Shown piece after piece: positions 12,281 to 23,021 of a stretch of 64,000 bases of DNA. The translations under genes were made by a program, and so were the position numbers. Source of the DNA: Linum tenue (Eukaryota > Streptophyta > Magnoliopsida > Malpighiales > Linaceae); the NCBI GenBank assembly GCA_946122785.1, contig CAMGYJ010000005.1:38244002-38308001 (forward strand), read 5' to 3'. Each line of letters opens with the position of its first letter. Within the stretch, counting starts at the first letter, position 1. Below the pieces are notes generated by a model that saw nothing but the letters and a program-made list of their open reading frames with translations, made no database searches and had not been told where the DNA came from.

Positions 12281-12562
12281 ATCAGACCCAACTCCAGCCA
12301 TGAGAACAGATAATAAACGGAAGGTAAGCTGGAACACCGAACGGAAGAGGACAAGCAATGGAAAATCCTTTCTCCATAAATCATGATAAGAAATTTGAAA
12401 AATAACCCCAGAAATCCTGCATTCTCTGACCTCCGTGATGGAAACTTCGTCACCAGATTTCAGAGATCCATCGTCACTTTTCATTTCCCGGCGGGAAGGC
12501 CGTTGCTGGAGATCGGGTTTGCGAGGAGCCGCCGTGACGAGATCTACAACTGAGGACGCCAT
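12281..12562 (-). pseudogene. Possible upstream exon of the captured chimera
   Basis: A minus-strand frame opens with MASSVVDLVTAAPRKPD and stays open to the TGA at 12280-12278, in the same frame as the HMG-box exon. Its coding-like part seems to end near SITE at about 12430, just before a GTCAGA that could be a splice donor. The origin is unknown: it may come from the same HMG-box gene or from another gene, making a chimera. The GC-rich 12540-12740 stretch looks like captured exon or 5' leader sequence. Confidence 0.35.
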
Positions 12563-13214
12563 CGATGGGGGAGAAATGGCTTGGGAGAGGCGCAGCGGCA
12601 GTGTGGAGAAGGTGAGTTTCGCTGAAACTCACGAGGAAGAAGACGATGTTCCATCAGCGAGATTGGTGAAGGAGACGAAACATTCCCATTGCGACGCCTG
12701 CGATGGTTAATTCGCCATGGATGAGGATTCTTCATCTCCGGCCTCGGAGGCCGCGATTTGAGTGACTGCGGAGTTGAAACACCGATGAGGGTTTCTATTT
12801 TTTAGGGAAAGCTGGCAGGGGAGAAGAAAAACTAAGATCCAACGAGATTGTGAATGGACGGGGTAGGTAGGCTAAATATAATTTAATTATTATTTTATTA
12901 GATTTTAGATAAATTTACCCTTATACCCTTAATGAATCATGTTGTTAGTATAACAACACTAAGGGTGTTGTTATACTATCCGCACTTACAGATTTTAGAG
13001 ATTTGAAATCTCTAAAGCTAGAATCCACAATATAAAAAGCAACAAAAAAACATAACTTTCTACAAAATCTATGGATTCAGTGAATCCATGTCCTGAATCC
13101 TGTTCTCCAAACGACCCCTAATTTAAGGATAGAGTTGAATGAGGATTCGTAGGCCACAAACCGGGGTAATGGTGTAAGTGTGTAACTGGTAAATCCAGCT
13201 TCGGAGAAGAGCTT

Positions 13215-13445
13215 GGCGAACAGTGTTTCTATTATGATCTTTCCCTCAACTTGGTACCGGTATTTGAGATATACATAATACCGTACCGAATTTGTCTATA
13301 TTTGGTATTACCGAATACACTTATTATTTCTTGTGATTGAGATTGTGATCGAATTTCAATTGTTATTCGGTATTAGAGATTACGGGATTGGGATCGGTAT
13401 CGGTATTATACCGAAATACCGATCAATACCGAAATATAAGCTACT
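13215..13445. repeat. ATACCG-rich repeat, probable half of a MITE
   Basis: Words such as GGTATTACCGAATAC and CGGTATTATACCGAAATACC recur. The same words occur at 15670-15832, across the retroposed insert at 13571-15592, so the two blocks may be halves of one older element ending in CCGATTTCCACCCC at about 15832. Confidence 0.45.
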
Positions 13446-13570
13446 ATGTATTTTATCATCTCAACTAGACTCTCTCATTCACTAATACACGATTACCAAT
13501 GACAAAAACTTCAGATGTCTCCTCTCCCCCATTCTCCTTAATAATATCCTAATTCAAAACTCTCTGCTAA

Positions 13571-15592
13571 TCAAACACATCTATTTCTATTCTTCCTTCT
13601 CCTACTCCCCCTCCCTCTCCCAATTTGGATCTCCAAAAGAAGAGGGGCAAATCCGGCCTTGATGGAAGTTCCTTTGAAGCCAAGAGAGAAGCTCTCTAGC
13701 ATGTTTCGTCTCTCGTCCTCTGCTTGAGCCTTCCTCAAAGTAGACTCTGAATCTGATGGAGAGGTTGCTGATCTGCTGCGCGGCGGCGGCGGTGGAACAA
13801 GTCCAGAGCAGCCAGATGTTACTTTCATATTAAAGCTTTTCCACTTTGATGCGACGCCGAGGTTGCGGTCATCGTCTTCTCCCAGCGAGGGAGGCTCATC
13901 GAGTTCTCCAATCACGAGTAAGCTATACTACGATCAGGTCTTTGCTAATTCAAGCTATATGGTGTCCTTTCCTTTGGCTAGATTAATTCACCCTTAATTG
14001 CACAGTCGTCCCTCCATCCTCCTCCTAGAACACCACTGCTCCATCCTCCTCCCTTTGCTTATTCCTTCAATTTGGATTTGTTTTTCCGTTTCTTTGTTTA
14101 CTTGGAGCTTTTGCATCATTGATATATTTGCTTTATCGGCAGTTTTTACCTATCCCTCTTCTTTCTTGATGGTTTGATGTTCTATCTCTTCCGAGCTGCG
14201 ACGAATTCATTATCGGCGGGATTGCCTCCATCGCCACTCATTGCAGTTCCTTGGATGGTTAAATCTAATCACAGTCTGTCATTATACAGAGCTCTGTTAC
14301 TCTGTTTCCTGATTACAACGCTTGTTGTCGTGATTAACATGTGTTCTCCTTGAGATGAATCCATGGTTAAGTTTATTCATCATTTGATGTTATTCTATGC
14401 AAAGTTGAGATGCTCTGTCAATCCCAGAATAATTACCGTGGATCTCCCTTGGCATGCTCCCGGCCGTCGCTGCTCACCTTTTTCCGATCAAAGCTCAGGC
14501 GAGTTTGAATTCTTGTCCAGCCTTAATTAAGGGCAATTTAGCACGGATTTTACGTTTAACATTCCGCTTTCCCTATTTTGCAGCGGGTAATTGATTATTC
14601 TTCCCTTATTTGCTCCTTACAGCTCAAATTTGAGCTTTATCGGTCAAACTGCATTAATGTCTCACTCCTCCGTTATTAATTGCTTATTTTTGTAATTGAA
14701 TTTACTTTGTATTCAATGTTCACTTTTATTACTCTCCTGCTTTTGGTGCATTAGTGGCACTATTGCTCTCCACTTTCATTTTAACGTTTAATGTTTCCTC
14801 CTAATCAAAATGTGTTCTTTAACTTCTTTTTTATTTTTTAGAGTAGTGTAACTTTTGGCTTTGGCCTGTCTTTGTATTTGATTTTTGAGATTAATTTTCT
14901 TGCTTTCAGTCATTTATTATTTCTTTGATTTTGGGTTTAACTTTTATTTGATTTCTAGTGTCCGTTTAGTTTCTCTGGGTAAGGTTTTTCGGGTTGGGTT
15001 TTTTTACTTTGGGTGTGTGTTTTAATATTCTCCGTGTGTTCTTTTTCTTAGGTTTGAGTTGTTGTTAGCCTGTTGTAACCCTTTTTTTTCCATTTATTTG
15101 GCTTATCAATAACTGAGATGGGAGGCTTTTTGTTCCTTCGGTAAGTTTGCTCTCTACTATATTTGGTTGTTGAAATCGGCCGATCTGTCGTTTACTTTAT
15201 TCATTTTGTACAACATATTTGGTTGTTGTATCCGGTAAGTTTGATCTTGCCTTCGTTTCTGTATCTTGTGATAGTTTTTGGTATTTCCATATATGTGCTA
15301 TTTTATTTGTATTATTGCAGGGATCTTACCTTCGCTTTCATATTTGGATACAATTACAATGCTTATTCCTCTCAGACGGGGTATTCATGGGGAAGTACTC
15401 TCTTCTTTCTCTCTTCCTCAATCGGTTTCGTGTCTTTTTGCTCTTCTGAGCTTTCTCAGAGCTGCCCATCTTGTGGCATAAAAGGCTCTTTCATCGGGAG
15501 TCCGGTTGCATACGGACTACCGTTCTTTATTGTTGTCTTTCTTATATATTTGTTGTCCGGCCATGCCCTGGGGGCTTATCTTGGATAAAAAA
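13571..15592 (+). mobile_element. Retroposed sequence of unknown origin with poly(A) tail and 15-bp target duplication
   Basis: The word AAAACTCTCTGCTAA occurs at 13556-13570 and again at 15593-15607. The right copy follows a run of A (from 15587) after CTTATCTTGGAT. This is the expected layout for LINE-machinery insertion of a plus-strand transcript. The 2-kb body is pyrimidine-rich. It has no recognisable LINE protein and contains stretches resembling plant introns and leaders. It could be a non-autonomous LINE derivative or a retroposed non-coding or unspliced RNA. A minus-strand frame at 13571-13915, opening MIGELDEPPSLGEDDD, has a coding-like composition but no domain I recognise. Confidence 0.55.
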
Positions 15593-15669
15593 AAAACTCT
15601 CTGCTAAGTCTTTTCCCAATAAATTAAACAATGAATCAAATTTATATATTTAATTATTAATTGCAAAGG

Positions 15670-15832
15670 TAATTAATTTTGTATTCGATAATACCGATTG
15701 GGATACTGAAGTACCGATTGGGATACCAAAATATTTAGGGACTGGGATTGGGATACCGAAATTATTTAGAGATTGGATATTCGAGATTTCGGTATTTGGT
15801 ATTGGGATACCGATTCCGTACCGATTTCCACC
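15670..15832. repeat. ATACCG-rich repeat, right end of a possible MITE
   Basis: Repeats of ACCGATTGGGATACC and GGGATACCGAAATTATTTAG lead to GTACCGATTTCCACCCC. See 13215-13445 for the likely other half. Confidence 0.45.
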
Positions 15833-16362
15833 CCGACTCAGCACACATCATTATTACCTGGTCAAAATACAAGAGTGTTTCAGTGGCGTCACGATCGTTG
15901 CAGCTCTGGTGCCCTACCACCATGTCTGTTATCATCACCTTGTCAAATGGTAATTTGCAATTATCACCCTTAAATTGTGGCCACTACTATCACATCCAAG
16001 AGACAACCCATTTGCAGGAACATCTCATTACTTGCAAGGAAGAAATAAATAGATGAATAATTGGTCAATTATAAAGCCTCATCACAGCAGATTGATAGAA
16101 GACAAGGCAAGTGGGAAATAATGCATACATGTGCCACGTACTTCTTTATTAGTGTTTAAGCATATCCATTCCAAGCACATGCATGTCTCTGCATGGTGGG
16201 ATGAATGAGAACCATGTGTTAATTTAATGTTATGTAATCTTTATCATCATATATATATGTTGCAAGTATGGGAGAAGATGTCACAGAGTGTAACAAAAAC
16301 AAAAGAAAGAAAGCACAAAGTGTGTGCGTGTATGGATGTTCTTTTCTCTTGTGTAATTAAAA

Positions 16363-17847
16363 GGGTTAATTGCATGGTTGGTCACTGAGATTACAAAAAG
16401 CGTTCATGTTTGGTCACTCGAAATATTTAAATCCATTTGTGGTCCCTAACTTTAAAAAAACCGTTCATTTATGGTCACTCTCCGTTAGCTGCCGTCCAAC
16501 GTCGTTAACGGCGTCCGTTAAGTGATGACATGGCTGACGGATTCGCCTAATCAGCACTATTTAACTTGAAAATTGACCGACCCGCCACGTCATTTAAACC
16601 CGCCATGTCATCTAAACCTAACCAAACCTCTAACCAAACCAGACCAAAAAAACCCGCTAACTAAAACAGACCTGACCCGACCCACCAACTAATCTACCCA
16701 CCTTTGACTAAAACCCTAATCGAAGATAAATCAATCCGCCTCCATCCCGCGTCGCCTTCCTCCCACCCGTTTTTCTTCCTCTCCAACTCTGAGCTTGTAG
16801 CCAGCGCGATCGTAAGCGTAGGCAGCGGCTTCAGGGGTCTCGTAGGTGTCGAGCCAGACTCGCATCCTGTTCTGCGGGAGCCGAATCTCTGCTACCCACT
16901 TCCCCCAGTGCCTCTGCCTCACTCCTCTGTACAGCTTCTTCGCCGTCGCCAGAGCGAACGCCGGGCAACTCCTCTGCAGTGGAGAGAATCTCTGGAGCGA
17001 GTAATTAGTTGAGCCGAAGGATGAATCGGTGGTGGGTCTGTTCTGCTCGCTGAATTTTCGGAGGAGGTCTCGCTGGTGGAGGTAGACGGAGGGACCGAGA
17101 GGCTCTATTTTGGCCGCCGGCAGCGGTGATGTGTTGTGGCTGCAGAAGGAGAAGACGGAATCGAGAGTGTTGGAGCCCGCGCCACCCATTAGTATGAGCT
17201 GGGAGAGGGAGGTCCTGATTTGGTTAAATCGGTGGGGAATGTGTGATTGTAATTGTTTTGACCTTGGAGAGCTTCCATGGCTGGTGATGGAAGAAGCTAA
17301 TGGAAAGGGGGAAAACATGGGATGGAGTTGAAACAGAGGAGGGGTTTGGATTCAAACGGGGACTTGCTGCACCCTTAGAACCTCCTCCCTGGATTCGCCT
17401 CTGTCCAGCTTGTCTTGAGATCTGATGCCAATCCACAACGACAGAAAGGTGTCGCCATAAGCAGAGGAGAAGGGGATGAGAAGAAAACAGAGATGTGAAG
17501 GTTTTGGGAAGATGATAGGATTCTTGTGGCCAGAAAGCGACATAAATAAGATAGATGGGTTGGTGGGTTGGGTCGGGTCGGGTCTGGTTTGGTTAGGTTT
17601 AACTGACATGGCGAGTTTAAATGACGTGGCGGGTCGGGTCAGTCAATTTTCGGGTTAAAAAGTGCTGATTAGGCGAATCCGTCAGTCACGTCATCACTTA
17701 ACGGACGCCGTTAACGGAAGCTAACGGAGAGTGACCATAAATGAACTGTTTTTGTAAAGTTAGGGACCACAAATGGATTTAAATATTTCGAGTGACCAAA
17801 CATGAACGGTTTTTGTAATCTTAATGACCAACCATACAATTAACCCC
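16363..17847. mobile_element. Pack-MULE carrying part of an AP2/ERF gene
   Basis: The 9-bp duplication TAATTAAAA flanks it (16354-16362 and 17848-17856). The 3' LTR of the host Copia keeps the single empty-site copy at 22552-22560. The terminal inverted repeats are over 200 bp and nearly perfect: the left starts GGGTTAATTGCATGGTTGGT and the complement of the right starts GGGGTTAATTGTATGGTTGG. No transposase is inside. The only coding-like content is the AP2/ERF fragment on the minus strand. Confidence 0.93.
16731..17318 (-). pseudogene. Captured AP2/ERF transcription factor fragment (group I, RAP2.4/ERF-like)
   Basis: One intronless frame of 195 codons starts [10 protein letters not shown]. 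It has a Ser/Pro-rich N-terminal part with [10 protein letters not shown] near residue 80, then an AP2 domain from about residue 128: [30 protein letters not shown], then [24 protein letters not shown] is characteristic of ERF group I. The domain breaks off near residue 180, where the usual GEYARLNFP-type end is replaced by unrelated Glu/Arg-rich sequence running into the terminal repeat. One conserved position of the WLGT motif is Asp (VWLDTY). The ancestral family binds GCC-box or DRE DNA. This copy is a transduplicate with a long open frame; expression is unknown. Confidence 0.85.
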
Positions 17848-17979
17848 TAATTAAAACAATAGCCAAAAGTATAAGGCATTGTTTGTTTGAGTAATTTATA
17901 AAAATGAGTGATTAAACACCAAATGTTTCCTTTGTCTTGATCCTAAATTACCATTACTTCCGCTAATCCCCAACAAATT

Positions 17980-17991
17980 TGGTATCAGAGC
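17980..17991 (+). other. Copia primer binding site
   Basis: TGGTATCAGAGC, complementary to the 3' end of initiator tRNA-Met, lies 4 bp after the LTR end. Confidence 0.9.
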
Positions 17992-18054
17992 TTCTACTTT
18001 TATCCTCTCTTAAATCCCCATTTTTCTAGCCTACCCAAATCTACTCAACAACTC

Positions 18055-21000
18055 ATGGCAACAACTTCATCACATACCATGTTTGCTACCTCTTCAAATC
18101 AAATTCCCATTTTCGATGGTGAATTGCACGAGTACTGGGGTGCCCAAATGGAGCCAATTTTCATCTCTCAAGATCTGTGGGATATAGTCCAAGATGGCTA
18201 TGAAAGTCCACAGGAAGACGATGAAGACTCGAAGAAACGATTAGGAAAGCAGACTAAGGAGTACAAGGAGAATGCCAAGCAAAATGCCAGCGCCTTGAGA
18301 ATCATCCAGCAAGCAGTGAGCAAATCAATTTACCCAAGAATCTATGGCATCAAAAAGGCCAAAGAAGCTTGGGATGTCTTGCGTGAACAATTTCAAGGTT
18401 CTGAAAAGGCAATCTCTATCAGGCACCAAAGTTTATGGCGACAGTTTGACAATTTGATGATGAAGGAAACCGACACCATCAAAGACTCCCATTCATGTGT
18501 GGCGGAGACAGTCAACTAGATCAAAGCCACCGGTGACGTCATGGAAGAGAGGAAGGTCGTGGAGAGAATTCTCCGGAGCTTATCATCAAAGTTCGAGCAT
18601 ATTGTTGCTGTCATAAGAGGAAACCAAAGATTTGGCAAATCTGTCAATGAGCTAGTAGATGGGCTCACTTGTAGCACACGAGCAAAGAATGAGCCGCTTC
18701 ACCAAACCGCCATTGGAGCAAGCTTTCTCGTCAAAAGTCAACATGACGAAAAGTAAATATGCCAAATCGGAGCAAGGCCAGAGAGGGGGAAACTCACAAG
18801 GAAGAGGAAGAGGAAGATCCAATTACAGAGAAAACAACAGACAAAATTATCAACAACAAAGATCGGGATACACCGGCTCAAGTTGCATAATTTGCAAAAA
18901 GGCGGGTCATGCAACAAAACACTGCAAATTCAAGTGCACCAAGTGCAGAATTCAAAACCACTCCTAGAGAGATTGATGGTTCCAGAACAAGCAAGAAGAA
19001 GCCGAGTCAAGCGGCACCAAAAATGAAGAAAGCAATATGGTGGTCTTATCATGCTTGAATGGTGAGCAAAAATCACAGCTTCCCTGGATGGTTGATAGTG
19101 GTTGCAGTAACCACATGACTGGAGATCTAGAGTCCTTCATCGACATCGATGACAAATACCGCTCTCAAGTCAAGTTGGGAGACGGGAAGAAGCTAAAAGA
19201 GGAAGGAAAAGGCACAGTTGTTGTATGCACAGAAGAAGGTAACAAAACTCTCATCCGAGATGTTTTGTATGTTCCGGAGCTAACTCTCAATCTACTTAGC
19301 GTGGGACAACTGATGCTAAACATTACAAGATATTGTTTGATAATGGCGTGTGCGAGATTATCAATAAAGCAGACAATTTCATGGTGGCCAAAGTCCTGAT
19401 GACTTCCAACAGAATTTTCTCTCTTGCTATGTCACAAAATGGTGAACTAGCATTCAAGAGTGAAAATTTGGATCAATCCTTCCTATGGCATCTCGGATAT
19501 GGTCATCTCAACTTCAAAGGTCTCAAATTATTGAGGCAGAAAAATATGGTGGTGGGACTTCCCCAGATCAACAGAGAAGATAAAATATGTGAAGGATGCA
19601 TATATGGCAAAATGCATCGTTTACCATTTCCAAAGACATCTTGGAGAGCAAAAGCGCCACTGGAGTTGGTACATGCAGACATATGCGGTCCAACTCGAAC
19701 ACAATCACTCAGCGGTAAAAGATACTTTCTACTATTTGTAGATGACTTCACCAGAATGATGTGGGTATTCTTTCTGGAGCAAAAGTCAGAAGCTTTTCCT
19801 AAGTTCCTTCAATTTCAAGCAGTAGCTGAGAAGGAAAGCGGCCATCAGATCAAAACTCTCCGTACAGATCGTTGAGGAGAAATTATTTATACTCCGTTCA
19901 TGGAGTATTGCTGCAACAACGGGATAAAAAGGCAGCTGACGATCCGTTACACACCACAACAAAATGGCGTGGCAGAACGGAAAAATCGCATGATTGTGGA
20001 GATGGCGAGAAGTATTCTCAAAGCAAAGAAGCTTCCCAACAACTTGTGGGCAGAAGCGGTCAATACAATAATTTACATCCTCAACAGATCACCAACCAAA
20101 GCAGTTCGGAACAAGACACCGATACATGCGTGGCACCACAGGAGGCCACAGGTGGATCACCTCAAAGTCTTTGGGTGCATAGCTTATGCACATATATCTA
20201 CTCCAAACCGAGACAAGTTTGACCAGAAGGGAGAGAAGCTGATCTTCACCGGCTACAGTGATGAATCCAAAGGCTATCGCCTTTACAACCCAGTAAAGAA
20301 CGAGGTGGTGGTTTCCCGAGATGTGATCTTTGATAAGATGGCGGAGTGGAATTGGGAAAATCCAATTTCTCAATCTCCACCAAGTTATGAAATTCTGGAG
20401 GATTCAGCAATTCCAAAAGATCCCAGCAACAACCCAGATCCAGTTGCAAATCCATAAAGAAATTCTGCACCTAGCCCAGAAGAAGACGACTTCAGAGACG
20501 TCGTAACATACTCGGATTCACCTCCGTTAAAAACAAGGTCTTTGCGAGAAATTTATGAAACAAGTCATGTTGCATATTTTTCTTATGAACCTCAAGTCTT
20601 TGAAGAAGCATCCAAAGAAGAAGTTTGGAACGAGGCAATGGATGCAGAAATTTCCATGACCGAGAAAAACAAGACATGGGAGCTTGTTGATCAACCGGAG
20701 GACAAGTCGTTTATAGGTCTCAAATGGATCTATAAAATCAAATTCAATGAAGATGGTTCTATCCAGAAGTACAAAGCTCGACTGGTGGCAAAGGGCTATT
20801 CACAACAGCCCGGTATTGATTTTCACGAGACATATGCACCGGTAGCGAGGATGGAGACCATCAGAACAGTTCTCGCTCTAGCTGCTCAACTAGAGTTACC
20901 AGTATACCAGCTAGATGTCAAATCAGCATTTCTGAACGGAGAACTGGAAGAAGAAGTCTATGTGGAGCAACCACGAGGCTATGAGAAAAAAGGAGAAGAA

Positions 21001-22110
21001 GACAAAGTCTATCGTCTCCGAAAGGCTTTATACGGGCTGAAGCAAGCACCGAGAGCCTGAAACAGCAGAATTGATCGATATTTTCAGCAAAACGGATTTC
21101 AAAGAAGTCCGAGTGAAGCATCTCCCTACATCAAAAAGGAGAAGGCAAAGATTTTCTAATGGTTTGTTTATATGTTGATGACTTGATTTACACAGGTACA
21201 AATCAACATATGATCGAAGAATTCAAAAGTACCATGATGAAAGAATTCGAGATGACGGACTTGGGAGTCATGAAATATTTTCTTGGGATCCAAGTGAAGC
21301 AGTCACCTGGAGAAATATTTATTTCACAGGAGAAGTACACCGAAGATATGCTGAAAAGATTTCACATGGCAACATGCAAACCAATCTCAACACCAATGGC
21401 GTTAAACGAGAAATTACATCGCAATGATGGAGCTGAAAAGTCGACGGAAAGCTGTACAGAAGTCTTGTCGGGTCACTCATTTACCTGACACATACCAGGC
21501 CGGATATATGTCATTCAGTAAGTCTTATATCAAGATTTATGAATGAACCCAACAAACTTCATTTTGCAGCAGCCAAAAGAATTTTACGGTATCTTCAAGG
21601 TACTAAAAATTTGGGCCTAACGTACAAGAAAGAAGCAGAAAGCAAGCTAACTGGATATGCCGATAGTGACTGGGCAGGATCACTGGATGATCGAAAAAGC
21701 ACATCGGGGTACATATTCTGCCCGGGTTCAAAACCAATTTCATGGAGTTCAAAGAAGCAGAAGACTGTGGCTCTATCTTCAGCGGAAGCAGAATATATCG
21801 CAGCTACTGATGCAGCATGCGAAGCGGTATGGCTAAAAAGATTAATTTATGATTTGCGGCTAAATGAAAATGGTCCAACCATTATTCATTGTGACAACAT
21901 GTCAGCCATAGCCATGACAAAGAATCCAGTATTTCACGCAAGATCGAAGCATATCGAATTGCGTCACCATTTCATCCGAGACCTCGTCGACGAAGGATTA
22001 ATCGTGATGGAATTTATCAACACTGACGACCAGCCAGCAGATATAATGACAAAGGCAGTTACCCGTGAGAAGTTCGAGAAGTTCAAGAGCTACTCCGAAT
22101 TGCAAATTAA
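18055..22110 (+). pseudogene. Copia gag-protease-integrase-RT-RNase H polyprotein, broken
   Basis: Domains are in Copia order. Gag starts MATTSSHTMFATSS at 18055. The zinc knuckle CIICKKAGHATKHC is near 18890. The protease has WMVDSGCSNHMTG near 19090. The integrase HHCC region (GHLNFKGLKLL, CEGCIYGK) is near 19500, followed by DICGP and PQQNGVAERKNR. RT has [13 protein letters not shown] and [12 protein letters not shown], and LYVDDLIY near 21170. RNase H has TGYADSDWAGS near 21650. In-frame stops occur at 18517-18519, 19873-19875, 20455-20457 and 21058-21060, with frameshifts near 18740, 19320, 21100 and 21480. All domains are present, but no functional protein can be made. Confidence 0.93.
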
Positions 22111-22117
22111 GAGGGGG

Positions 22118-22678
22118 TGTCAAATGGTAATTTGCAATTATCACGCTTAAATTGTGCCCACTATTATCACATCCAAGAGACAACCCATTTGCAGGAACAT
22201 CTCATTACTTGCAAGGAAGAAATAAATAGATGAATAATTGGTCAATTATAAAGCCTCATCACAGCAGATTGATAGAAGACAAGGCAAGTGGGAAATAATG
22301 CATACATGGGCCACGTACTTCTTAATTAGTGTTTAAGCATGTCCATTCCAAGCACATGCATGTCTATGCATGGTGGGGTGAATGAGAACCATGTGTTAAT
22401 TTAATGTTATGTTTTCTTTATCATCATATATATATATATATATATATATATGTTGCAGTTATGGGAGAAGGTGTAGTGTCAGAGAGTGTAACAGAAACAA
22501 AAGAAAGAAAGCACAAAGTGTGTGCGTGTATGCAAGTTCTTTTATTTTGTGTAATTAAAACAATAGCCAAAAGTGTAAGGCATTGTTTGTTTGAGTGATT
22601 TATAAAAATGAGTGATTAAACACCAAATGTTTCCTTTGTCTTGATCCTAAATTACCATTACTTCCGCTAATCCCAACA
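22118..22678 (+). repeat. Copia 3' LTR
   Basis: It matches the 5' LTR minus the Pack-MULE. It has a longer TA microsatellite (about 22427-22451) and ends CCCAACA before the CACCT duplication. Confidence 0.95.
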
Positions 22679-23021
22679 CACCTTCCCCCACCGTTGCTGC
22701 TGGTCACCGCTTCCTTGGCTTGCTTCAGTAACTTCACACAGGATTCGTCTCCCCAATCGCACAGTACCCACTGCACGTACAGTTTTTTCAATTTGCTTTC
22801 AATTTAACATTTCACAACCTTCCCGAAAACAATATCCATTGAAAAGAGGGGGAAATGACTAGAGTGAGTATGATAAGACGTACGGGCTAAAACTTACCTT
22901 GAGGAGGGATTTTCTGAAACATGTCACCAGCGACGTAGCTGAGATTGGGCAGGGTAGAATCCAGGGCAGAGACGACCTGGGTAAGATCGAAGACGATGCA
23001 GTGAATCCATTCCCCGGGAAG

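Larger units (their letters stand above)
10618..12987. mobile_element. Pack-MULE carrying an HMG-box gene fragment
   Basis: An exact 9-bp direct duplication, ACAGATTTT, flanks it at 10609-10617 and 12988-12996, as expected for Mutator-like elements. The ends form an imperfect inverted repeat of about 50 bp sharing ACAACACCC and GTGTTGTTAT blocks. No transposase is present. From left to right it holds a repeat of GGAATATGC words, a minisatellite, and an intron-containing HMG-box fragment on the minus strand. The 2370-bp length is typical of Pack-MULEs. Confidence 0.85.
10291..13120. mobile_element. Outer TIR element, interrupted by a Pack-MULE
   Basis: The left end reads AGGGTCATTTGGAGAA (10291) and the complement of the right end reads TAGGGGTCGTTTGGAGAAC (ending at 13120). 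The arms at 10291-10617 and 12997-13120 are short, AT-rich and non-coding, so this was a MITE-sized element before the Pack-MULE entered it. ATTTAAGGATA occurs at 10265-10275 and 13121-13131 and may be a target duplication, but the left copy is 15 bp away from the terminal repeat. The superfamily is not assigned. Confidence 0.5.
15941..17975 (+). repeat. Copia 5' LTR containing the AP2/ERF Pack-MULE
   Basis: It is collinear with the 3' LTR except for the 1485-bp insertion plus a 9-bp duplication at 16354-17856. It ends CTAATCCCCAACA, followed by the primer binding site. Confidence 0.95.
15941..22678 (+). mobile_element. Copia LTR retrotransposon, near full length but decayed
   Basis: A 5-bp target duplication CACCT lies at 15936-15940 and 22679-22683. 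The 5' LTR is 15941-17975 (about 540 bp without the nested Pack-MULE) and the 3' LTR is 22118-22678. Both start TGTCAAATGG and end CCAACA, and differ at only scattered positions. The primer binding site TGGTATCAGAGC is at 17980-17991 and a polypurine tract AAGAGGGGG at 22109-22117. It is inserted in an O-methyltransferase exon, in opposite orientation to that gene. Confidence 0.95.

Noticed and set aside
15163..15653. Hydrophobic plus-strand frame that could look like a membrane protein
   Set aside because: The sequence is T-rich and non-coding inside the retroposed insert. The hydrophobicity follows from T at second codon positions.
16704..17012. Plus-strand frame over the AP2/ERF fragment
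   Set aside because: It is antisense to a recognisable AP2 domain.
17980..17991. tRNA gene suggested by a tRNA-complementary 12-mer
   Set aside because: It is only a retrotransposon primer binding site. The same applies at 1897, 25464, 33502 and 40924. No cloverleaf surrounds any of them.
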